NCBI GenBank assembly: GCA_964369405.1
Contig: CAYJGB010000011.1
Span: forward strand, 1-64,000
Source of the DNA: CAYJFG01 sp964369405
Lineage (GTDB): Bacteria > Bacillota > Clostridia > Oscillospirales > Acutalibacteraceae
DNA: 64,000 nucleotides
Direction: 5' to 3'
In this document: piece after piece, positions 35,999 to 45,764 of the stretch
Layout of the letters: every line of letters begins with the position of its first letter
Position numbering within the stretch: the stretch's first letter is position 1
The notes under the pieces: generated by a model
What the model saw: only the letters and a program-made list of their open reading frames with translations
Databases searched by the model: none
Told to the model about the DNA's origin: nothing
Position numbers and translations under genes: made by a program

Positions 35999-37888
35999 TT
36001 ATGACGCGTCCTCAAATTGAGAATAATATAAAGATGCATAAAAACCATTCGCTTTTAATAAATCTTCGTGGTTTCCTTGCTCTAATATATCGCCATCTTT
36101 CATAACTAGTATTATATCGGCGTCTTTTATTGTAGATAATCTATGTGCTATAACAAAACTTGTTCTACCGTCCATTAAGTTATTCATAGCCTTTTGTATA
36201 CGTACTTCTGTTCTAGTATCTACTGAGCTTGTCGCCTCGTCTAAAATTAATATTTTAGGGTCTGCTAAGATTGTTCTAGCAATTGTAAGCAACTGTTTTT
36301 GACCTTGTGAAATATTAGTAGCATCTTCATTCAATATCATATTATATCCATCTGGTAATGTTTGAATAAAATTATGAACGTGTGCTGCTTTTGCTGCTTC
36401 TATTACTTCTTCGTCAGTTGCATCAAGTCTACCATATCTGATATTCTCCATTATACTTCCAGAGAATAACCATGTATCTTGAAGTACCATTCCAAAAACT
36501 TCTCTAAGCTCTCTCCTATCAAAATCTTTTACGTTATATTTATCAATTAAAATCTTTCCATCTACAACATCATAAAATCTTAACAACAACTTAACCATTG
36601 TGGTTTTACCAGCTCCAGTTGGACCTACTATAGCTATCTTTTGCCCTTGTTTTATATTTGAAGAAAAATTATTTATTATGATTTTATCTTTATTATAACC
36701 AAAACGCACATTTTCAAAGTTAACTTCTCCAATAATATCACTAGGTAAAACATTTTTTCCATCTTTTTTAGCATGGTTTTCTGCTTCTTGATTTTCTTCT
36801 GTTTCTTCTAAAAATTCAAAAATCCTCTCAGATGCTGCAGCCATTGATTGTAATAAGTTAGATACTTGTGCCACTTGAGAAATTGGTTGAGTAAAACTTC
36901 TAACATATTGTATAAATGATTGTATATCACCGACAGCTATTGTTCCATTTATTACTAAGTATCCACCTAATACAGCGATAGCAACATAGCCTAAGTTACC
37001 TATAAACATCATAATTGGTTGCATAAGCCCAGATAAAAATTGAGATTTCCACGATGACTTATATAGCATATCGTTATCTTTTTCAAAGCTATCTATAGTT
37101 TCCTCTTCTTTATTGAACGCTTGAACAACATTTATCCCACCAAAAGTTTCTTCAACTTGACCATTTATATGACCTAAATAGTCTTGTTGTGCCTTAAAGT
37201 GTTTTTGAGATTTTTTAACAATAATACCAACAACACCTAAAGAAATTGGTAGTACTACTAAAGCTATCAATGTCATCATCCAGTTAATGCTAAACATCAT
37301 AACTAAAACACCGATTATAGTAGTTATTGAAGTTATTATTTGTGATGCACTTTGATTTAAATTTGTAGATAATGTATCTATGTCATTTGTAATAACAGAT
37401 AAAATTTCACCTGTTTGTCTTGTATCAAAGTAATTCATTGGTAATTTGTTAATTTTTTCAGATATATCTTTTCTCATTTTATATGTTATTTTTTGTGCGA
37501 TATTAGTCATCAAGAATCCTTGAATAAAATTAAATATTGCACTTATAACATATAAAATAATTAACATTACTAATATATCAGCAATTTTATCGTAATTAAT
37601 TCCACTACCACCAGACACCATACTTATAAGACCATTAAATATTTCTGTAGTAGCATTACCTAAAATTTTAGGCCCTAGAATATTAAATATTGTTCCGGCA
37701 ACTGCAAAAACTGTTACTATAAGTAAAGCAATTTTATATTTGCCCATATATTTAAATAGTTTGCTCATTGAGCCTTTTAAATCTTTTGCTTTTTCGCCAG
37801 TTCCCATTGCAGGTCCAGGGCCTCCTCCAGGTCCTCTCATTCCCATACCTTGCTTGTTTTGTCGTGGATTTTGATTTTCATTAGCCAT
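35999..37888 (-). CDS. ABC exporter half-transporter with consensus ATP site
   Basis: About 629 residues: six membrane helices then an ATPase domain. Walker A is GPTGAGKT, signature ISQGQKQLLTIAR, Walker B ILILDEATSSVD with catalytic Glu, and the switch His is present in IAHRLST, so all ATPase residues are intact. The N-terminus is Gly/Pro/Asn-rich (GMGMRGPGGGPGPAMG). ATG at 37888 follows AGAGGAGGAG; a longer frame from 37924 has no site. It overlaps the partner gene by eight bases, showing translational coupling. Together they resemble heterodimeric multidrug exporters such as LmrCD or BmrCD. Confidence 0.92.
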   Translation of the reverse strand: MANENQNPRQNKQGMGMRGPGGGPGPAMGTGEKAKDLKGSMSKLFKYMGKYKIALLIVTVFAVAGTIFNILGPKILGNATTEIFNGLISMVSGGSGINYDKIADILVMLIILYVISAIFNFIQGFLMTNIAQKITYKMRKDISEKINKLPMNYFDTRQTGEILSVITNDIDTLSTNLNQSASQIITSITTIIGVLVMMFSINWMMTLIALVVLPISLGVVGIIVKKSQKHFKAQQDYLGHINGQVEETFGGINVVQAFNKEEETIDSFEKDNDMLYKSSWKSQFLSGLMQPIMMFIGNLGYVAIAVLGGYLVINGTIAVGDIQSFIQYVRSFTQPISQVAQVSNLLQSMAAASERIFEFLEETEENQEAENHAKKDGKNVLPSDIIGEVNFENVRFGYNKDKIIINNFSSNIKQGQKIAIVGPTGAGKTTMVKLLLRFYDVVDGKILIDKYNVKDFDRRELREVFGMVLQDTWLFSGSIMENIRYGRLDATDEEVIEAAKAAHVHNFIQTLPDGYNMILNEDATNISQGQKQLLTIARTILADPKILILDEATSSVDTRTEVRIQKAMNNLMDGRTSFVIAHRLSTIKDADIILVMKDGDILEQGNHEDLLKANGFYASLYYSQFEDAS

Positions 37889-40094
37889 TTTTAATCTCCT
37901 CCTCTGACAATTGTGATTGTGCAATTTGCTTGTATACTTCGCAGCTCTCCATCAACTCTTTATGAGTTCCTATACCAGCTATTGTTCCATTATCAAGCAC
38001 AATTATTTGTTCAGCGTTTAAAACTGTACTTATTCTTTGTGCTACTATTAATATTGTACTATCTGAAGTTTCTTCATTTAAAGCACGTCTAAGTGCTACA
38101 TCTGTTTTGTAATCAAGCGCTGAGAAACTATCATCAAAAATATATATTTTCGGCTCTTTTGCAATTGCTCTAGCTATTGATAATCTTTGTCTTTGTCCTC
38201 CAGATACATTTGTACCTCCTTGAGCTATAGCTGTTTGATATTTTTCTTCTTTTTCGTTAATAAACTCTAATGACTGTGATATTCTCGATGCTCTCTCTAA
38301 TTGCTCCTCAGTTAACTTATCTGTACCATAACTTATATTAGATTCTATATCTCCAGAGAATAATATTCCTTTTTGTGGGACATATCCTATTTCATCTCTC
38401 AAGTCTTTTTTACTTATATTTTTGATGTCCACTCCAGACACTTCAATACTACCTTTTGTTACATCAAAAAACCTAGGTATTAAGTTTATAAGGGTAGACT
38501 TACCACTTCCCGTACTTCCTATAAATGCTGTTGTTTGACTAGGCTTAGCTACAAAACTTATATCAGTTAAAACCTCTTTTTCTGCTCCTGGATATGCAAA
38601 CGATACATTTTTAAACTCTACTATTCCCTCTTTTGATTTATCCATTTTTACAGGTTTTTGTGAGTCTACTACTGTTACTTTTGTTTCTATAATTTCTGCA
38701 ACTCTACCAGCAGATACTAACGCTCTTGGAACCATTATACTAATCATAGATAGCATTAAGAATGCAATTATTATTTGCATTGTATACTGAATAAACGCCA
38801 TCAAGTTACCAACTTGCATTGTACCTTGACCAACTTCACCTGCACCTACCCATACAATTAACACGCAAATTACATTCATTGTAAAGAACATAAGTGGCAT
38901 CATAAGCACCATTATTTTATTTACAAATAGGTTTGTCTTCATCAAATTAGTATTGGCAACATCAAATCTTTCTTCTTCGTGTTTTTCTCTGCTAAATGCT
39001 CTGATTACTGGTACACCTGTTACTATTTCTCTTGATACTAAGTTTAATCTGTCTATTAATGATTGTAATACTTTGAATTTTGGCATTGCAAGTCCTACTA
39101 ACGTTAACACTACTAGGAAAATTGCACCAATTGCTACTGCTATAACCCATGTCATACTAGCACCAGTATCAAATACTTTTATTAATGCACCAAATCCTAA
39201 AATCGGAGCATAAATCACCATTCTTAATACCATAATTACTAAAAACTGAATTTGTTGTATATCATTTGTACATCTTGTAATTAAAGACGCTGTAGAGAAA
39301 TTGTTATACTCTTTATTAGAAAATCCTATTACTTGTTTAAACACATTACTTCTTAAATCACGTGAAAATTTAGAGCCTACAACTGCTGCTAAAAATGCAA
39401 CTATACTAGCACATATAATACTTATTACTGTAAACATAACCATAAGTAATCCTGCATTAATTATATAGTCCATTTGAATACTATCTAAATCAATATTTAA
39501 TGATTCATACTCTGCTCTCACATATGCTATAGCCATTTGCTCAGTCATCGCAACATCTAAATCATCAATAGCACTTAGCTGTTCGTCCATTGAATTTAAT
39601 ATTTGCTCTCTTTGTTCTTCTGGCATTACTTGTAATACATCTGTAAATGTTGCATCTTCTTCTACCATTCCCGCTGGTAAAGTTGCAATCAACTGGCTAG
39701 TAGCCTCTTTCATTTTTTCATCTTCTGTGTTGTTTAAAAAAGCTACTGTTGTCATAGGCACTCTAAACGCTTCGTTTAACTCCTCGGTAACTTCGTCACT
39801 TACATCTTCATTCAACACCATAACATCTTGACCATCTTTTGTCTGTTGATTATAATTTTCGTTAATCAACGCTATTTCGTCATCTTCCATAAAATATTCT
39901 AAAATATCTAATTGTGATTCTCTAATCTCTAGTGGTCTAGCTTCACTAATTCCACCTTGTTGAATACCAATATTTACAATGTTAGAAATATACTCTGGTA
40001 ATGACAAGTCGCAGTACACCTGTACAAATAATAATACCACTATCATAAGTATTGGTACTATTGATTTTTTAAAGTATTTAAGCAATTTGCTCAA
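37881..40094 (-). CDS. ABC exporter half-transporter with degenerate ATP site
   Basis: 737 residues. Six helices and an ATPase domain with GSTGSGKS and VSGGQRQRLSIARAI, but Walker B ends FDDS, so Asp replaces the catalytic Glu, and the switch residue is Gln in VAQRIST where His is usual. Loss of these two residues in one half is the mark of heterodimeric exporters, with the partner (35999-37888) providing the active site. An extra acidic, helical segment of about 150 residues (roughly 55-205) lies between the first two helices, outside the membrane. ATG at 40094. Divergent from the RND pump gene. Confidence 0.92.
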   Translation of the reverse strand: MSKLLKYFKKSIVPILMIVVLLFVQVYCDLSLPEYISNIVNIGIQQGGISEARPLEIRESQLDILEYFMEDDEIALINENYNQQTKDGQDVMVLNEDVSDEVTEELNEAFRVPMTTVAFLNNTEDEKMKEATSQLIATLPAGMVEEDATFTDVLQVMPEEQREQILNSMDEQLSAIDDLDVAMTEQMAIAYVRAEYESLNIDLDSIQMDYIINAGLLMVMFTVISIICASIVAFLAAVVGSKFSRDLRSNVFKQVIGFSNKEYNNFSTASLITRCTNDIQQIQFLVIMVLRMVIYAPILGFGALIKVFDTGASMTWVIAVAIGAIFLVVLTLVGLAMPKFKVLQSLIDRLNLVSREIVTGVPVIRAFSREKHEEERFDVANTNLMKTNLFVNKIMVLMMPLMFFTMNVICVLIVWVGAGEVGQGTMQVGNLMAFIQYTMQIIIAFLMLSMISIMVPRALVSAGRVAEIIETKVTVVDSQKPVKMDKSKEGIVEFKNVSFAYPGAEKEVLTDISFVAKPSQTTAFIGSTGSGKSTLINLIPRFFDVTKGSIEVSGVDIKNISKKDLRDEIGYVPQKGILFSGDIESNISYGTDKLTEEQLERASRISQSLEFINEKEEKYQTAIAQGGTNVSGGQRQRLSIARAIAKEPKIYIFDDSFSALDYKTDVALRRALNEETSDSTILIVAQRISTVLNAEQIIVLDNGTIAGIGTHKELMESCEVYKQIAQSQLSEEEIKNG

Positions 40095-40204
40095 GTAATA
40101 ACACTCCTTTTATATTATAAAATTATTGCCTCTCCGTTATATTTAGTATATTTGCTTGTACTAAGAAAGTCAAGAAAATTTCTTTATTCTTTAATTATTT
40201 TATG

Positions 40205-40233
40205 TTGATTATCACTTAAAAATAAGTTATAAT
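40205..40233 (+). promoter_or_regulatory. Promoter of the RND pump gene
   Basis: TTGATT (40205-40210) and TATAAT (40228-40233) with a 17-base spacer, about 35 bases before the start. It lies in the 173-base divergent region shared with the ABC exporter. Confidence 0.7.
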
Positions 40234-40267
40234 TAAAAGATAATTTTAATTTGAGGAGTGTATTCTT

Positions 40268-43200
40268 TTGTTTGCAAAATTTAGTGTTAAAAAACCTTTA
40301 ACCGTTGTAGTCGCAGTTATAGTAGTGCTTGTGTTAGGCGTAATGTCTTTTATTAATATGACTCCAGACTTACTACCTAATATGGAATTTCCGTATGTAA
40401 TTGTTATGACTACATACCCTGGTGCTAGCCCAGAGGAAGTTGAAGAGACTATCAATAAGCCACTAGAAGAGAGTATGTCAACACTTGAAAATATAACTAG
40501 TGTGTCTTCTGTAGCAGGTGAAAACTACTCAACTATAATGCTTGAATTTACAGAAGATGCAAATATGGATACAGCTACAATTGATATAAGAGAAAAACTC
40601 GATATGATAAAAGGAGAGTGGGACGATACAGTAGGCAATCCTTTTATTATGAAAATAAGTGCAAACTTAATGCCAATTAGTGTTGCCGCTGTTGATATGG
40701 AGGGTAAGGATATCTATGAGATATCTGAATTTGTTGAAGAAACAATAGCTAGCGACTTAGAAAGTATTGAGGGTGTAGCAAGTATCACAAAAAGTGGTAT
40801 TTTAGAAAAACAACTAAATGTAGTAATATCAGAAGATAAGATAAACGAAGTTAACAAAGAGATACAAAAAGCACTAAATAACGAGTTTGCTGATGCTGAA
40901 AAAGAACTTGAAGACTCTAAACAAGAAGTTGAAGATGGACTTGATGGAATTAATCAAGGGTTAGAAGAAACTGAAACAGGTAAAGAAACATTAAATGAAC
41001 AAGAAAAAGCACTAAGTGAACAGTTAGCATCAGCACAAGCAGACTTAGACCAAAAACAACAGGAATTATTAGAAACTAAATTATCATTAGTATCTGAAAT
41101 GGCAACTCTTGAAGAGCAAATTAATTCTTTAAACTCTACAAAAGCACAATTACTAATGTTAAAATCATCATATGAAAAAATAGTTAATAATATTGATGAA
41201 TTAAACGACACATTAAACACATTAAAATCAGCTCAGATAACATTAAGCAGATTAAACTCTGAGCAAGCACAGTACAACACTCAAATTGAAGCTATAGAAA
41301 ACAATCCCGATTTAACAGCAAGCGAAAAACAAATAATGATTGCTGCCATCACAAATAGTGATGAATACAAAAAGACACAAGAAGAATTTGAAGAACTTGA
41401 TAAACTATTAGAAAGCTATTATACAAATAGAACAAGATTACCAATAACTATTACAACTGCTCAAATTGCTTTAGATACTGCAAACACTGCATTAGACACG
41501 CTAATTAACGCATTAGCACGTTTTAATATTTCGCCAGAGCAAATCGATGATACAATCAAACAATTAGACGAAGGTATAAAACAAATTGAAGCTGGAATTT
41601 CAGAAATGGAAAAAGCACTAACTCAATTGGACGAGGGCGAAATTGGAATACAATCTGCTAAAGAACAATTGCTAGCGCAATCCTCACAAGCAACCTTTGA
41701 AATGAGTAGTGCTTTAACAGAAATTGTTTCTGCTCAGTCCACACTAACATCAACTGAAAAAGAATTAAACGCAGCCCTTACTCAAATAGAAAATGGAATG
41801 GACGAATTAGACACTGCAAAAGAAACAGCTATTGAAAGTGCTGATGCAACTAAAACCATTACAATGAATATGGTATCACAAATACTTACAGCACAAAACT
41901 TTTCAATGCCTGCAGGATATGTAACAGAAGATAATGTGGATTATCTTGTAAAAGTTGGTGATAAATTTGCAAATGAAGATGAAATTAGTGATTTAATGCT
42001 ATTTGATATGGGGATTGATGGTTTAGAACCAATATACCTTACTGATGTTGCTGATGTATTTATTTCTGATAATGCAAATGAAATTTATGCTAAAATAAAC
42101 AACAACGATGGCGTTATGCTATCATTTACAAAGCAATCAAATTACGCTACTGCTGTAGTAGCTGATAATATTACTAATGCTTTCACTGCTCTATCAAGCG
42201 AGTACGAGGGATTACACTTTACTTCACTTATGAATCAAGGTGACTATATAGACTTAATCATAAATAATGTATTTCAAAATCTATTATTCGGTGCTGCTCT
42301 TGCTATAGTTATCCTTTTATTCTTCTTAAAAGACATTAGACCTACATTAATTATTGCTTGTTCGATACCTCTAAGTGTTATTTTCGCCATTGTTCTTATG
42401 TATTTCTCTGGTGTTACTCTTAATATAATTTCATTGTCAGGTCTTGCTGTTGGTGTTGGTATGCTAGTTGATAACAGTGTTGTTGTTATAGAGAACATAT
42501 ATAGACTCAGAAACAGAGGAGAATCTGCTATAAAAGCTGCTGTATCTGGTACTGTTCAAGTTGCTGGTGCAATAACTGCCTCAACTCTTACAACAATTTG
42601 CGTATTTTCTCCAATTGTATTTATTCAAGGCATCACAAGGCAACTGTTTACAGACCTTGCACTAACTATTGCTTATTCATTATTAGCTAGTTTAATTGTT
42701 GCTTTAACATTAGTACCTGCTATGTCACAAAGTTTACTTAAAAAATCTAAACCAAAGAAAGAGTCTAAAATATTCGATAAACTTATTAACTCTTATGAAA
42801 AATCTGCCAAATTTGTTTTAAGACATAGAATAGCTACATTAATACTAACTGTTGTAGTTTTAATATCTAGTGTATTCTTTACTTTGCAAAAAGGATTTAT
42901 ATTTATGCCTGATATGGCAGCAGAACAAATTACTGTTACTGTTGAAACATCTAAAGATTTAACTTTTGAAGAAACAACGGCTATTACTGATACTATTGCA
43001 GAAATTGCACAAGATGTTGACGGTGTAGAAACTGTCGGCGCTATGGTGGGAGCTAGTGCAGAAACAGCAGCTTTGGGAATTTCTACTGCATCTAGTGGAA
43101 CATCTGTAACTATGTATGTCTTACCAGATGAAAACTCAAATGTACCAGTTAATACAATTGCTGAAAATATAGAATTAAAATGCAGTGAAGAAAAAAGTCT

Positions 43201-44380
43201 AGATGGTATTGATGTAATCGCTTCTACAGCCTCTACTATGTCTTTAGATACTCTATCTGGTAGTGGTGTTTCAGTAAATGTATATAGTGATGATTTAAAT
43301 GTATTAGCAGAAACTTCTGAACAAATCACTAAAGAAATAGAAAATATTGAGGGTGTTGAGTCAGTTGACAATGGAATTGAAGACTCTACACCTGAAATCA
43401 AAATAACTGTTGACAAAGAGAAAGCTATGAAAGAAGGGCTTACAGTAGCTCAAGTATTTATGGATTTATCTCAATCAATACAAAGCGAAACAACATCTAC
43501 AACACTGACTACAGATGATGAAAATTTAGATGTAATAGTTGTTGATGAAAAAGCTGAAAACCTTACTCCAGATGATATAAGAAATTACAAATTAACTGTT
43601 ACTGATAGAGAGGGCAATGAAAGCACTGTAGCATTAACAGATATTGCAGAAATTACTGACTCAACTACACTTAACCATATATCAAGAGATAACAAACGTA
43701 GGACTCTAAGCATTACAGCTGAAACTAATGATGATAGAAACATCACTCTAGTAAGTAACGATATTAAATCAACTATAGATTCTATGGATTTAGACGACAG
43801 TGTTACAATTGAGTATGCTGGTGAAAATGAATCTACTATGGAAGCCATAGAACAACTTATGTTATTATTATTATTGGCTGTTGTATTAATATATCTAATT
43901 ATGGTTGCTCAATTCCAATCTTTCTTATCTCCATTTATCGTTATGTTTACTATACCACTTGCTTTCACTGGTGGATTACTTGCATTGCTTTTAACTAACA
44001 ATACAATAAGTGTTATATCTCTTGTAGGTTTTGTAATGTTATCTGGAATAATAGTAAATAATGGTATAGTGTTGATTGATTATATTAATCAACTTCGTGC
44101 AGATGGAATGGATAAACTAGAAGCTATTATAACAGCTGGTAAAACTAGAATGCGTCCAATACTTATGACAGCATTAACTACTATTTTAGGGCTATCAACA
44201 ATGGCAATAGGTATGGGTAGTGGTGCTGCAATGATGCAACCGATTGCTATAGTTTGTATAGGTGGATTAATATATGCTACTATATTAACTTTATATGTCG
44301 TGCCAATTATGTACAGCTTACTTGTAAGAAAAGAAATACGAGTAGTAACAAAAGAAGATTTAGAAATTATAGAAGATTAA
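40268..44380 (+). CDS. RND-family efflux pump with large coiled-coil insertion
   Basis: 1370 residues, against about 1040 for most family members. The normal parts are clear: first helix near 13-32, porter segment MTTYPGASPEEVEETINKPL, TM4 with GMLVDNSVVVIENIYR (Asp near residue 734), and the second half with VMLSGIIVNNGIVLIDYI. Between about residues 205 and 545 the first extracellular loop carries a long Glu/Gln/Lys/Leu heptad region (EQLASAQADLDQKQQELL; DTIKQLDEGIKQIEAG). In Gram-positive bacteria such pumps work without an outer membrane, so the insert may replace an adaptor protein; none is encoded nearby. TTG start after GAGGAG. Substrate unknown. Confidence 0.92.
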   Translation: MFAKFSVKKPLTVVVAVIVVLVLGVMSFINMTPDLLPNMEFPYVIVMTTYPGASPEEVEETINKPLEESMSTLENITSVSSVAGENYSTIMLEFTEDANMDTATIDIREKLDMIKGEWDDTVGNPFIMKISANLMPISVAAVDMEGKDIYEISEFVEETIASDLESIEGVASITKSGILEKQLNVVISEDKINEVNKEIQKALNNEFADAEKELEDSKQEVEDGLDGINQGLEETETGKETLNEQEKALSEQLASAQADLDQKQQELLETKLSLVSEMATLEEQINSLNSTKAQLLMLKSSYEKIVNNIDELNDTLNTLKSAQITLSRLNSEQAQYNTQIEAIENNPDLTASEKQIMIAAITNSDEYKKTQEEFEELDKLLESYYTNRTRLPITITTAQIALDTANTALDTLINALARFNISPEQIDDTIKQLDEGIKQIEAGISEMEKALTQLDEGEIGIQSAKEQLLAQSSQATFEMSSALTEIVSAQSTLTSTEKELNAALTQIENGMDELDTAKETAIESADATKTITMNMVSQILTAQNFSMPAGYVTEDNVDYLVKVGDKFANEDEISDLMLFDMGIDGLEPIYLTDVADVFISDNANEIYAKINNNDGVMLSFTKQSNYATAVVADNITNAFTALSSEYEGLHFTSLMNQGDYIDLIINNVFQNLLFGAALAIVILLFFLKDIRPTLIIACSIPLSVIFAIVLMYFSGVTLNIISLSGLAVGVGMLVDNSVVVIENIYRLRNRGESAIKAAVSGTVQVAGAITASTLTTICVFSPIVFIQGITRQLFTDLALTIAYSLLASLIVALTLVPAMSQSLLKKSKPKKESKIFDKLINSYEKSAKFVLRHRIATLILTVVVLISSVFFTLQKGFIFMPDMAAEQITVTVETSKDLTFEETTAITDTIAEIAQDVDGVETVGAMVGASAETAALGISTASSGTSVTMYVLPDENSNVPVNTIAENIELKCSEEKSLDGIDVIASTASTMSLDTLSGSGVSVNVYSDDLNVLAETSEQITKEIENIEGVESVDNGIEDSTPEIKITVDKEKAMKEGLTVAQVFMDLSQSIQSETTSTTLTTDDENLDVIVVDEKAENLTPDDIRNYKLTVTDREGNESTVALTDIAEITDSTTLNHISRDNKRRTLSITAETNDDRNITLVSNDIKSTIDSMDLDDSVTIEYAGENESTMEAIEQLMLLLLLAVVLIYLIMVAQFQSFLSPFIVMFTIPLAFTGGLLALLLTNNTISVISLVGFVMLSGIIVNNGIVLIDYINQLRADGMDKLEAIITAGKTRMRPILMTALTTILGLSTMAIGMGSGAAMMQPIAIVCIGGLIYATILTLYVVPIMYSLLVRKEIRVVTKEDLEIIED

Positions 44381-44390
44381 TTTAAATAAA

Positions 44391-44430
44391 ACAGTAGAGC
44401 CAAAGTTATTTATGACTTTGGCTCTACTGC
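44391..44430. terminator. Terminator between convergent RND and NRPS-operon genes
   Basis: AGTAGAGCCAAAGT and ACTTTGGCTCTACT pair perfectly over 14 bases around TATTTATG. A strong hairpin between convergent units. Confidence 0.85.
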
Positions 44431-44513
44431 ATTACAGAAGCTATATTTAGTGGCTCTATAATAAATGTTGGGGTCAGCGAAAAAATAAAGAAATGAAATT
44501 AAATAATTAACAT

Positions 44514-45761
44514 CTACTTCATAAAAAATTTACTATCTTTAAAATTGTTTAATACAATATCAGCTAAATCAACCCAATCATTTTTTTCTTGATTATTGTA
44601 TATAACAACTCTGTCTGACCAATTTTTACAATAATTACAAGTGATAGAATCTTCGTTGTTACTGTTTTTTGTTCCACATACAAACTCGTTGCAACTATAA
44701 TCTTTTATAAATTTATTTAAAAATCCATCTAACTTTTTATTATCTATATGTACTGATGGTAAGTCAAATATTTTTTTATACTGTTTTAAGCTAGGGATAT
44801 TATACCTAGATAAAACAGCTTTTTTGTACACGCTATTTATATCAATATTTTTCGTGTTTTTACTAGTTCCCCATGTAAGTATGTCTATTAAATTACCATC
44901 ATAATTTTCTTTAATATATGCACTTACTACTCTATTTAAAAAGTCTGTTGTTTTTGTTCTTTCAAGCAATTTAATTGAAAAATTATTATTTCCTACTTCG
45001 TCACATAAGTCACCATAGTAATGCACATCTTCTGGTCTAATCCACTCAGACGCTAATAACGACATTGGTTCAGATATTTTAGTATAATTACATTTTATCA
45101 AGTTATAATCTAGATATATACACTTGTCTTTATCCTTTTCTTGACTAGCATGCGCTTGTCCACAACCATGATTGATTTGATATGGACAATCATGAATACA
45201 CACATTATTAGCGATTACCCTTAGTTTCATATCTTTGTTTTTTGTGTATTGAAGCATACGTCTAATCTCTGAAAAATTTCTATTAACTCTATGGTGTAAT
45301 GTTAATTCATCTGCACCTAAACTTTCCCAATACTTAACATGCTGAATAGAATAAATGTATGCATATAAACCTATAGTTACTTTTAAATCTGGAAATCGCT
45401 TTTTTATAAGCTCACACAGATATGGCGAATTAACAGTTACAGAATATATGCCCATATCACAAAGCTCATAAATAAATTTAATAACTTTTTTATGTTCAGT
45501 TGGATTTAATTCTCTATTTCCTAAGCACATAGGGTTCAATAAATAATTAAATTTAATCCCATTTTTATTGCATAATTCTATTGATTCTTGCAACTCTTTA
45601 TTTGTAAGTGATGGTAAAACATTAGAAGCCCTACCGCCTCCAATAACATCTTGTTTCAACTTAGCAAATACAGATTCAATTTGATGTTTTTCATCAGTTT
45701 CAACTATATGTTTTATCACTTCAGGGTCAAAATTCCAACCAATCGAATATTTCATATCCAT
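44514..45761 (-). CDS. U32-peptidase-like Fe-S protein in the NRPS operon
   Basis: 415 residues related to the U32 'collagenase' family. The N-terminal part is TIM-barrel-like (FNYLLNPMCLGNREL, VTVNSPYLCELI, ADELTLHHRVNRNF). Cys188, Cys192, Cys200, Cys214 and Cys224 (VCIHDCPYQINHGCGQ; CIYLDYNLIKC) match the cluster-binding zone of U32 members. Known U32 proteins such as UbiU/UbiV and RlhA carry a 4Fe-4S cluster and perform O2-independent hydroxylation, so a tailoring role is more likely than proteolysis. A second cysteine group near the C-terminus (FVCGTK, CNYCKNW) is unusual. It is the last gene of the operon, three bases after the methyltransferase. The reaction is unknown. Confidence 0.8.
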   Translation of the reverse strand: MDMKYSIGWNFDPEVIKHIVETDEKHQIESVFAKLKQDVIGGGRASNVLPSLTNKELQESIELCNKNGIKFNYLLNPMCLGNRELNPTEHKKVIKFIYELCDMGIYSVTVNSPYLCELIKKRFPDLKVTIGLYAYIYSIQHVKYWESLGADELTLHHRVNRNFSEIRRMLQYTKNKDMKLRVIANNVCIHDCPYQINHGCGQAHASQEKDKDKCIYLDYNLIKCNYTKISEPMSLLASEWIRPEDVHYYGDLCDEVGNNNFSIKLLERTKTTDFLNRVVSAYIKENYDGNLIDILTWGTSKNTKNIDINSVYKKAVLSRYNIPSLKQYKKIFDLPSVHIDNKKLDGFLNKFIKDYSCNEFVCGTKNSNNEDSITCNYCKNWSDRVVIYNNQEKNDWVDLADIVLNNFKDSKFFMK

Positions 45762-45764
45762 TTT

